A DNA stretch of 25,543 nt from Nitratifractor sp. (GTDB taxonomy: Bacteria > Campylobacterota > Campylobacteria > Campylobacterales > Sulfurovaceae). The stretch is taken from NCBI GenBank assembly GCA_024762845.1, contig JANTGQ010000001.1, forward strand, positions 1 through 25,543, written 5' to 3'. This document shows positions 1 through 6,611 of this stretch, piece by piece (position 1 is the first letter of the stretch; the number at the start of each line of letters is the position of its first letter). Position numbers and translations under genes: made by a program. Below the pieces are notes generated by a model. The model was not told where the DNA came from and did not search any database. It was given only the letters and a program-made list of their open reading frames with translations.

Positions 1-1104
1 AAAAGCCTTATGCGAGCTAAGCAGTGCAAGTGTAGAGTCTAGTCCACCCGAAATTCCTATGACAGCTCTTTTTATGTGTGCTTGCTTCATTCTGCGAATC
101 AAGGCATAAGCTTGAATGTCGGTTATCTCTTTACAGCGGTGTTCTCTATTATCTCTATCGCTTGGTACAAAAGGGTATGGGTCTATAAATCTATCTGACT
201 CTTGGACATCATCTAACGCTTGCAACTGAATTACATTGTGTTCTGTCGGCTTAGACTGCGAAAAAGAGCTGTCAGAGCGGCGTAGATTAGAGACTCTTTG
301 CAAATCAACACAGGCATAAAGTATCTTATTCTCAAAGCTAAGAGTACTATCTTGTGCAATAATAGAGCCATATTCACTTACTATTAAGTCTCCACCAAAT
401 ATTGTATCTGTAGAGCTCTCTCCTAAAGAGCTTGATGCATAAGCATAGACAGAACTTGTTCGTGCGCTTTGGTTACGAACGAGCTCTCTTCTATACGTTG
501 CTTTACCAATAACCTCGTTGCTTGCACTAAGGTTTAAAATTAAATTGGCACCATTTATTGCCAATTGGTTACTCGGGGGCGTTACTGCCCAAAGATCTTC
601 GCAAATTTCGATACCAAACGTTAAATCTTTTGCATCACTAAAGAGTAAATCTACTCCAAATGGAACTTCGTAATCAAAGAAGTTTATACTACTCTCTTTT
701 ATATTCTGAGCCGATACAAAATATCTACTTTCGTAAAACTCCTGTTTATTAGGGATAAAGCTTTTAGGGACAAAAGCTAAAATTTTACCATTTTGCAAAA
801 CAGCTGCGGTATTATAGAGTCTATTTTGATGGAGGAGGGCATACCCTACAACAATAACAGTGTTTATTTCTTGAGTTTCATGGCATAGTCTCTCCAATGC
901 ATCTTTTTGTGCTCGTAAAAGTCTCTCTTGAAAAAGCAGATCGCCGACGGTGTATCCAATAAGGGTAAGCTCACTAAAGAGTATAATAGAAGCACTATTT
1001 TGCTTAGCATCTTTAATGAGTGTAAGAATACTCTCTAGATTCTTTTTTGGGTTGGCAAGTGTAAGTTTTGGGGCTGCAAGAGCAATTTTATAGAAACCAA
1101 ACAT
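1..1104 (-). CDS. nadE: Glutamine-dependent NAD+ synthetase, 5' part (truncated by window edge)
   Basis: The last step of NAD synthesis amidates nicotinic acid adenine dinucleotide using ATP and ammonia released from glutamine in the same polypeptide. The visible 368 codons begin MFGFYKIALAAPKLTL. They contain the nitrilase-type glutaminase domain with its Glu-Lys-Cys triad: FSELTLIGY, then FVPKSF, then GIEICEDLW. The ATP-pyrophosphatase P-loop ISGGLDS follows at about positions 34-54. The rest of the synthetase domain lies beyond base 1. The ATG at 1104-1102 is preceded by an AAGAGG ribosome-binding site at 1111-1116. The glutaminase domain separates it from the short ammonia-only NadE. Family assignment is firm; only completeness is unknown. 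Confidence 0.93.
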   Translation of the reverse strand, partial: MFGFYKIALAAPKLTLANPKKNLESILTLIKDAKQNSASIILFSELTLIGYTVGDLLFQERLLRAQKDALERLCHETQEINTVIVVGYALLHQNRLYNTAAVLQNGKILAFVPKSFIPNKQEFYESRYFVSAQNIKESSINFFDYEVPFGVDLLFSDAKDLTFGIEICEDLWAVTPPSNQLAINGANLILNLSASNEVIGKATYRRELVRNQSARTSSVYAYASSSLGESSTDTIFGGDLIVSEYGSIIAQDSTLSFENKILYACVDLQRVSNLRRSDSSFSQSKPTEHNVIQLQALDDVQESDRFIDPYPFVPSDRDNREHRCKEITDIQAYALIRRMKQAHIKRAVIGISGGLDSTLALLSSHKAF

Positions 1105-1132
1105 TGTGTTCCTCTTTTTTTAAATATGGATA

Positions 1133-1151
1133 ATTGTAACAAAAAATTATA
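1133..1151 (-). promoter_or_regulatory. Putative nadE promoter (two -10-like boxes)
   Basis: On the minus strand a TATAAT lies at 1151-1146 and a TACAAT at 1138-1133, 29-47 bases before the nadE start, in A/T-rich DNA. No good -35 box is visible, which is common for Campylobacterota sigma-70 promoters. Which box is used cannot be told from sequence. Confidence 0.4.
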
Positions 1152-1203
1152 AGAGTTTTTAATTTTTGTAGAAGTATATTAGAATTAAGTAGTAAAGAGT
1201 AGG

Positions 1204-1236
1204 TAGGTATCTATCTCTTAAAAGATTAGATACCTA
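1204..1236 (-). terminator. Perfect 10-bp inverted repeat, possible terminator after the FTR-rhodanese gene
   Basis: The arms TAGGTATCTA (1204-1213) and TAGATACCTA (1227-1236) pair perfectly. A short inner TCTT/AAGA pair lies between them. The hairpin sits 22 bases beyond the stop codon of the minus-strand gene at 1259. The bases that follow on the minus strand are only moderately T-rich, so it may be a weak terminator or a 3'-end stabiliser. Confidence 0.45.
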
Positions 1237-1258
1237 GTTAAGTTCTGGTATAAATATT

Positions 1259-1999
1259 TTACCCTCTAACTATCTCTCCAGTGAAGCTTATAATTCCACG
1301 ATATAAGTTACCAATATGTTTCATACCGTTTGATTTTAGTATCTGCTGTACTTGGTAGCTTCTGCTTCCTGTGTGGCAGTAGAGGATAATATTTTCATCT
1401 TTTCTCTCTACAATTTTATTGACCCAGTCGTAAAACTGTGTTGTTGGCAGGAGCTCATCTGTTCCTTTAATATGCCCCATTTTATACTCCATCAACTCTC
1501 TTACATCAATAAGTGAAAATTTGACCATACCCAGCTCTCTTGCCTCCAGAAGTGCTTCTAGTTCGTCGCCGTCAAGCTGCTCTTTATTTACAAGCATCTC
1601 TGCCTCTTGGGTCGTTAAACCTCGAGAGTGTGTATGAGCTGCCTCTTCCATGCTGTTCTCTTTACTCTTTTGCTCAGCGTACTCTGGTGTACAAAAGATT
1701 CCACAGTGGCACACGCCATCTTCTGGTATCTCTTTTTCCAATGCTGGTTTACATGGACAGATTCGATTATCTGCCGCTTTTCTCTCTTCTTCTGTTTCGC
1801 CTTGGACAATAAAACATGGGCAGTAGCGTTTGTTATAGATAAGCTTGTTTCTTGCAAGCCCCATAGCTACACCTTCGTTAACCTCTTCTTCTGGGTTTTG
1901 AACAAAACCAAACTGCTTATTTACCTTCTCTACGAACTTCCAAGTTTTCTCTAGCTCTACTTGGAAAGTATCTGAATTTACATCTATATTTTGTTGCAT
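1259..1999 (-). CDS. Ferredoxin:thioredoxin reductase-like cysteine domain fused to rhodanese domain
   Basis: This 246-residue protein has two parts. Residues about 15-110 carry the cysteine signature of the catalytic subunit of ferredoxin:thioredoxin reductase: CPC (60-62), CPC (81-83) and CHC (97-99), with an extra Cys at 103. In that family these cysteines hold a [4Fe-4S] cluster next to a redox-active disulfide. The spacings here (18 and 13 residues) are longer than in the plant enzyme (16 and 8). Residues about 125-246 form a rhodanese domain with active-site loop CHTGSR (Cys208). No signal peptide is seen, so it is probably cytoplasmic. A GAAGG ribosome-binding site precedes the ATG. 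It lies 49 bases after dsbD on the same strand with no terminator between, so co-transcription is likely. The electron donor, and a sulfur-transfer versus thiol-reduction role, are inference. Confidence 0.8.
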   Translation of the reverse strand: MQQNIDVNSDTFQVELEKTWKFVEKVNKQFGFVQNPEEEVNEGVAMGLARNKLIYNKRYCPCFIVQGETEEERKAADNRICPCKPALEKEIPEDGVCHCGIFCTPEYAEQKSKENSMEEAAHTHSRGLTTQEAEMLVNKEQLDGDELEALLEARELGMVKFSLIDVRELMEYKMGHIKGTDELLPTTQFYDWVNKIVERKDENIILYCHTGSRSYQVQQILKSNGMKHIGNLYRGIISFTGEIVRG

Positions 2000-2048
2000 A
2001 TTTTAAACCTTCAAAATTTTTTATTAAAAGTAGCTATTCTAGCAAAGT

Positions 2049-3872
2049 TTACTTAATACTTTTTAAAAGTTCAACAAATCTATCTGGTTTTACAAAGCCT
2101 TGCTGAAAGAGATTTTCAAGAGCCTCGCCTTTACTATTAAAAAAGAGAATATTTGGGGCTCCAAATATATTAAAATGTTTCATTATAGCTTGGTCATCTT
2201 TTGTGTACTTTGTTATATCTAATTGAATAAAGCGAAATCGCTTCATAGCCTCTTTTACTTTAGGATTAGGAAAGGTAATCTCTGCAAGCTCTGTACACGC
2301 AGCACAGTTATCTTTACCAATATCAACAACAACAGGTCTCTTCTCTTTTTTTATCTCGTCTAGCAAAGTTTGAAGTCTGTATTGTTGCGTACTATGAGAG
2401 CTACTTTCAGCTTTTACAGAAATAGTTGTACCTTTAAATTTTTCTAGCGGATTAAAAATAGAAGTCGCACCACTTACAGCACCTACAAATAGAATAACTC
2501 CATAGAGAAGCACTAAGAAGTTTAAGATTTTAAAGACTCCAGTAATACCACTGCTGTTATTAGAGTCAAATACTTTAAACATTATAGCTGTTCCTATAAG
2601 CAGTATTGAGAATAGGTAAATATAGAGACTCGGAGAGATAATACCACGTAGAACATAAAGTGCCATAAGCAGCATTAAAACACCAAATACTCTTGAGACA
2701 TTCTCCATCCATCCACCAGGTTTTGGAACTAAATTTTTTGCACCAATACCAACAAGAAGCAGTGGTACACCTGCGCCAATACCCATTACAAAGAGTGCCA
2801 AACCGCCAAGCAATGCATCGCCTGTTGCTGATATAAAGACTATCGCACCACTAATTACCGGTGCTGTACAAGCGCCAACAATTAATGCAGAGATTGCACC
2901 CATAATTGCTGTACCAATTAAACCTTTTCCCTGAGCACTGTTGCTAACATTGTTTAATTTAGACTGTAGCTTCGATGGCAGTGCAATCTCAAAATAGCCA
3001 AAGAGAGAGAGTGCAAGTGCTATAAATATTGCAGCAACGGGTAAGATAACCCACGGATTATTTAAATTAGCCTGCAGATCAAAGTTAAGTAAACCTGCAA
3101 CAATGCCTATAACAGCATAACTAGCTGCCATGGCTACCACATAGACCAGTGATATAGTAAATGAAGTACCTCTCTTAATTTCGCCGCCGCTTCTATTTGC
3201 CTGTTGCAAAAGTATAGAGCTTAAAATTGGAATCATAGGTAGAATACATGGAGTAAGTGCCAATAATAGACCAACTATAAAGAAGAGCAGAAGTACAAAA
3301 ATCAGCCCTTCACTCTTAAGGGCTTGGGCAATATCTTTACTATTTCCTTGCTTAGCAAGAGTAGCTATCTTTTCAAAGAACCCAACTTTTTGGACTTTGC
3401 TAGTGCTAGTAGTACTCTCTACCGTATTTATTGAAGTGCTGGTTTTTGGAGCTTCGAGAGTAAAGGTGTAGCTCTGAGGTGCATAACAGATACCAGCGTC
3501 GGAACAACCTGAAAGATCAACCTGTAAATTATATTTACCACTGACCCCTAGTGTAGCGTTAGGTATGCTTATGGTTAAGTTACTGTCGTATGCCTCTTCG
3601 CCGGTAATAATTTTTGCTTTTGGCAATGTAGGGTTTAGTACTTTTTGACTTGGTTTTACAATAGAGAATTTGAGTTTGTTTTTATAGATATGTATCTTAT
3701 CCCCAAGTATAATATCTATAGTTAACGCATCTTTACCCTGTTTTGCATTTACTTTAAAAGCTTCGCTTGGCTTTAAGAAAGTTTGCTGTTTAGGTATCTC
3801 GAAACCGCCAAATCCTTCGCTGTAGAGTTGCGTAAAAAAGAGTAGCAGTAGTGGTAGTAGTAGTTTTTTCAT
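2049..3872 (-). CDS. dsbD: Thiol:disulfide interchange protein DsbD
   Basis: It moves electrons from cytoplasmic thioredoxin across the inner membrane to periplasmic thiol proteins. The 607 residues show all three modules. First come a signal peptide (1-18) and an N-terminal immunoglobulin-like domain with the Cys pair SGCSDAGIC (C123, C129). A membrane domain follows at about 190-465, with the buried Cys pair in TPCILP (C209) and GACTAP (C335). Last is a C-terminal periplasmic thioredoxin domain with CAAC (C523, C526) and a cis-proline loop GAPN near 573. All six expected cysteines are present. An AAGGAT site lies just before the ATG. The downstream FTR-rhodanese gene suggests a shared thiol-redox role. 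A lone CcdA can be excluded because both soluble domains are present. Confidence 0.95.
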   Translation of the reverse strand: MKKLLLPLLLLFFTQLYSEGFGGFEIPKQQTFLKPSEAFKVNAKQGKDALTIDIILGDKIHIYKNKLKFSIVKPSQKVLNPTLPKAKIITGEEAYDSNLTISIPNATLGVSGKYNLQVDLSGCSDAGICYAPQSYTFTLEAPKTSTSINTVESTTSTSKVQKVGFFEKIATLAKQGNSKDIAQALKSEGLIFVLLLFFIVGLLLALTPCILPMIPILSSILLQQANRSGGEIKRGTSFTISLVYVVAMAASYAVIGIVAGLLNFDLQANLNNPWVILPVAAIFIALALSLFGYFEIALPSKLQSKLNNVSNSAQGKGLIGTAIMGAISALIVGACTAPVISGAIVFISATGDALLGGLALFVMGIGAGVPLLLVGIGAKNLVPKPGGWMENVSRVFGVLMLLMALYVLRGIISPSLYIYLFSILLIGTAIMFKVFDSNNSSGITGVFKILNFLVLLYGVILFVGAVSGATSIFNPLEKFKGTTISVKAESSSHSTQQYRLQTLLDEIKKEKRPVVVDIGKDNCAACTELAEITFPNPKVKEAMKRFRFIQLDITKYTKDDQAIMKHFNIFGAPNILFFNSKGEALENLFQQGFVKPDRFVELLKSIK

Positions 3873-3902
3873 ATATCCTTATCCTCGCTTTAAGTTTAAT
3901 TT

Positions 3903-3908
3903 AGTATA
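3903..3908 (-). promoter_or_regulatory. Putative -10 box of dsbD
   Basis: A TATACT hexamer on the minus strand lies about 30 bases before the dsbD ATG. No convincing -35 box is seen. Position and A/T-rich surroundings support it. Confidence 0.4.
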
Positions 3909-3990
3909 AAATTATGAACATCTTCGGTTACTAAAAGATGCCCTTTACTTTGTATTGATAATACTATTTGCAAGTAGAGTATCTGTGTAC

Positions 3991-4055
3991 TAGACTTCTT
4001 GCAAAACTGTATTTAAGAGTGTATCTGCAAAATATATAGTTTTGAAAGAAGTCTA
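3991..4055. repeat. 65-bp element with 22-bp near-perfect terminal inverted repeats
   Basis: The arms at 3991-4012 and 4034-4055 match as reverse complements at 20 of 22 positions, and one of the two differences is a G-T wobble. Both outer ends read TAGACTTCTT. A 21-base interval separates the arms. Starting the repeat at GACTTC leaves a TA on both sides, as a transposon target duplication would, but this is not decisive because the TA also belongs to the palindrome. It could be a miniature inverted-repeat element or a strong RNA hairpin in the leader of the next gene. Confidence 0.6.
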
Positions 4056-4074
4056 CTATTGGTAATTTAGAAAC

Positions 4075-4100
4075 TATAACAAATTTTTATTAATAAAAGG
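4075..4100 (+). promoter_or_regulatory. Putative -10 box and ribosome-binding site of the DUF255 gene
   Basis: TATAAC at 4075-4080 is followed by AAAGG at 4096-4100, 8 bases before the ATG at 4109. If this is the promoter, transcription starts after the inverted repeat, which would then be upstream DNA rather than part of the leader. Confidence 0.35.
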
Positions 4101-4108
4101 TTACTCAA

Positions 4109-5857
4109 ATGACAAATAGATTAATTAATGAAGAGTCACATTATCTACAAAAGCACGCACAAGATCCTGTTGATTGGTATCCGTGGGGAGAAGAGGCACT
4201 ACAGAAAGCACAAAAAGAGAACAAAGCAATTTTTTTAAGTATTGGCTATAGTAGTTGCCACTGGTGCCATGTGATGCAAAGAGAGTCATTTGATAATGAG
4301 GAGATAGCTCAAAAACTTAATGAAAATTTTATCTCAATCAAAGTAGATAAAGAGGAGCGTCCCGATATCGACAGACACTTTCAAGAGATTTACGAAAAGA
4401 TGCAAAACAAGAGAGGTGGATGGCCACTTTCTATATTTATGACTCCCAAGAGGAGTCCTTTTCATGCTGCAAGCTATATACCACCAATTGCAAACTATGG
4501 AATGATGGGATTTGCTGACCTACTAGATGTAATAGCACGAAGCTATACTCAAGATAGTGAAACTATGCAGAAGAAGGGTGAAGAGGTTCTTGAAGCACTA
4601 AAGCCAAAGAGTAATATAGAAGCTACACGAATTACAGAGCAGCTCATAAATATATCGGTACAACAGATTAAAGAGGTTTTTGAAAAAGAGTATGGAGGAT
4701 TTGGCGATACTCCCAAGTTTTTACATACAGCCACACTTAATTTGGCTCTGAAACTCTATAAACTTACAAAAGATAAAGAGTTAAAAGATATTGTTACTTA
4801 TACGCTTGATAAAATGCTTTTAGGTGGTCTCTATGACCATGTAGATGGTGGATTTTGCCACTCCAGCAGAGATAAAATGTGGCTTGTTCCACACTTTGAG
4901 AAGATGACATATGACAATGCCCTTATGGCAAAACTACTACTCAAAACTTATCAAGAGAGCAATATAGAGCTCTATAAAGAGGCAGCGTTCGAGACGATAA
5001 ACTTTATGCTACAAAAGATGAGTAGTGATAATCTCTTTTTTAGTACCAGCAGTGCTGATACAAATGGTGAAGAGGGAGAGTATTTTATATATAGCTACAA
5101 TGAAGTAAAAGAGGCATTTGAAGCAGAGGACCTAGAGAGTAATCTGCTCTTTGAGCTCTCTATATCCAAAAATGGTAATTTCGACGGTAAATCAATAGTG
5201 CGACTACAGGATATCAGCTCTAAGCGGGAGCCAGAAATAGAAAAAGCACTCCGTATTATGGCGAAGTTAAGGGAGAAAAGAGAGTATCCATGTATAGATA
5301 AGAAAATAGTTACATCTTGGAATGCAATGATGATTGGAGCACTTTTTGAAGCATCTAAAAGTGAAAAGAGCTACTTAGAAGTTGCTCTAAAATCACTAGA
5401 AGCACTCGAGAAGAAAATGGTAGATGGTGTAGAGCTCTACCATACTGCACCTATTGAAAAAAGCCCCAAGGTAAAAGCTGTTCTCGAAGATTACGCATGG
5501 TTTATAGATACATATCTAAGAGCATATAATGTAACACAAGATGAACACTACCTGATAAAAGCTACCAATTTGACAAATGAGGCGATAAGAAAATACTATA
5601 GAGATGGAAAATGGCTTATAAGTGATGGCGAGTTTAAAAGATTTGAGGTCGATGTCGACAATAGTTACTCTTCAGCTCTCGCTTTAATGGTACAAAATCT
5701 ATTAACCCTGCGTTCGTTCAGCAAATCTATATATGAGAAGTTTGCATTCCAAACACTGCAAGTGCACTCTTATGATTTAATGAGACAAGCTATATCAAGA
5801 CCAACTCTCGCAGATGCAGCAATTAGGTACTTAAAACCTGAGTTTGACAAGATATGA
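4109..5857 (+). CDS. DUF255/YyaL family protein: thioredoxin-like domain plus six-hairpin glycosidase-like domain
   Basis: Members of this family, including human SPATA20, join a DsbH/thioredoxin-type N-terminus to an (alpha/alpha)6 barrel; the biochemical role is unsettled. Residues 1-125 contain the family core SSCHWCHVM (Cys50, Cys53), then IKVDKEERPDID and GGWPLSIFMTP. The region from about 170 to the end contains barrel signatures such as GGLYDHVDGGFCHSS, VPHFEKMTYDNA, and TSWNAMMIGAL. At 582 residues it is shorter than the usual 650-700, mainly in the barrel and C-terminus, yet the frame is intact. There is no signal peptide, so it is likely cytoplasmic. It stands alone, facing away from dsbD. 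Confidence 0.85.
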   Translation: MTNRLINEESHYLQKHAQDPVDWYPWGEEALQKAQKENKAIFLSIGYSSCHWCHVMQRESFDNEEIAQKLNENFISIKVDKEERPDIDRHFQEIYEKMQNKRGGWPLSIFMTPKRSPFHAASYIPPIANYGMMGFADLLDVIARSYTQDSETMQKKGEEVLEALKPKSNIEATRITEQLINISVQQIKEVFEKEYGGFGDTPKFLHTATLNLALKLYKLTKDKELKDIVTYTLDKMLLGGLYDHVDGGFCHSSRDKMWLVPHFEKMTYDNALMAKLLLKTYQESNIELYKEAAFETINFMLQKMSSDNLFFSTSSADTNGEEGEYFIYSYNEVKEAFEAEDLESNLLFELSISKNGNFDGKSIVRLQDISSKREPEIEKALRIMAKLREKREYPCIDKKIVTSWNAMMIGALFEASKSEKSYLEVALKSLEALEKKMVDGVELYHTAPIEKSPKVKAVLEDYAWFIDTYLRAYNVTQDEHYLIKATNLTNEAIRKYYRDGKWLISDGEFKRFEVDVDNSYSSALALMVQNLLTLRSFSKSIYEKFAFQTLQVHSYDLMRQAISRPTLADAAIRYLKPEFDKI

Positions 5858-6227
5858 TAATTTCGGATAATAAAATTATTGAACCAACCATGCATTGAGT
5901 TCAACCCGAATTATGCATTAGAATTGTTTGAAATCTGCCAAACGCTTGTCCTTTGGGTATTTGCGGAAAACTGTGCAAGTGTGGATTCCCTACGGTCATG
6001 AGGTGCACCCATAGGTGCATTGATGGTTTCTCCGTGAGTGCCCACGGTGCAATGGTTTGTGCAGAGTTGAGTAATCTCTAATGTCTAATTCGGGTTCAGA
6101 GTTACCAATTTGCAACTGACACCAATAAAGAGAACTTTAGGAAACCTTTAAAAGGAGATCAATAGAGCTCTAGCGATTTAAGCAGTAGGGGAGGTACTAG
6201 ATACAAGATATAATCCGGATAAACAGA
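5858..6227. other. 370-base intergenic region without a supported gene
   Basis: This stretch separates the DUF255 gene from the end of the minus-strand receiver gene. It holds the inverted-repeat element at 5903-6096. Beyond it lies an AAGGAG sequence near 6152 not followed by a start codon or reading frame, possibly a relic. A 33-codon minus-strand frame (6012-5911) is too short and lacks support. No intrinsic terminator with a clear T-run is visible. Confidence 0.6.
5903..6096. repeat. 194-bp non-coding element bounded by imperfect inverted repeats
   Basis: The left end (5903-5922) and right end (6077-6096) pair at 18 of 20 positions, including a perfect 11-bp outer block AACCCGAATTA / TAATTCGGGTT. 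Weaker similarity extends inward on both sides (for example CTGC in both arms). The interior is visibly richer in G+C than its surroundings. It contains a repeated AGGTGCA (6001-6007, 6013-6019) and a CCGTG/CACGG hairpin (6032-6047). Such an architecture fits a non-autonomous mobile element or a dispersed intergenic repeat; a structured RNA is the alternative. Confidence 0.55.
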
Positions 6228-6611
6228 TTAGTCTGTCTCTTGTGTCCAATACTCAATGTGTTTGATAAGATTCTCTTCTTTAATTGGCTTAATTAATATA
6301 TCATCTGCTCCGAAGTTAAGAACTTCATTCTTTTCTGTGTCATCAGTTGTTAAAACAATTACGGGTGTATTGCTATTGCTTTTATGAGAACGAAATGCCC
6401 GAAGAAAACCTTTTCCATCTAAAATAGGCATAAGTATATCAAGAAGGACAAGATTTATCTCTGAATTTGTATCTACAATCTCCAGTGCTTCGGCACCATT
6501 GCTTGCCTCTGTAATTTCATTAATCATATCTTTATGTCGCGAGAGTAGGGCTCGTATGAGCTTTCGGTTAATGATATCATCATCTACTAAAAGTACATTT
6601 AACTGTTTCAC
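6228..6611 (-). CDS. Single-domain CheY-like response regulator
   Basis: The 127 residues are one receiver domain with no output domain. Visible landmarks are the acidic pocket DDD (10-12), phospho-acceptor Asp58 in LLDILMP, Thr88/Thr89 and Lys108 in LIKPI. It starts with GTG at 6611, sharing one base with the kinase stop codon (TAGTG), so translation is coupled. It is the last gene of the Hpt-kinase-receiver operon and probably either the terminal phosphate acceptor or a phosphate sink. Without an output domain it must act by protein contact, as CheY and Spo0F do; its target is unknown. Confidence 0.92.
   Translation of the reverse strand: MKQLNVLLVDDDIINRKLIRALLSRHKDMINEITEASNGAEALEIVDTNSEINLVLLDILMPILDGKGFLRAFRSHKSNSNTPVIVLTTDDTEKNEVLNFGADDILIKPIKEENLIKHIEYWTQETD

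Noticed and set aside
1540..1954. Plus-strand and other-frame open frames opposite the FTR-rhodanese gene
   Set aside because: They lie wholly over a well-supported gene, lack ribosome-binding sites and show no family features.
5911..6012. 33-codon minus-strand frame inside the inverted-repeat element
   Set aside because: It is very short, has no ribosome-binding site, and its stop lies inside the left repeat arm; it reads like translated non-coding repeat.
6223..6236. ACAGA/TCTGT hairpin at the end of the receiver gene
   Set aside because: It overlaps the stop codon, has only five pairs and no T-run follows, so it is not a convincing terminator.
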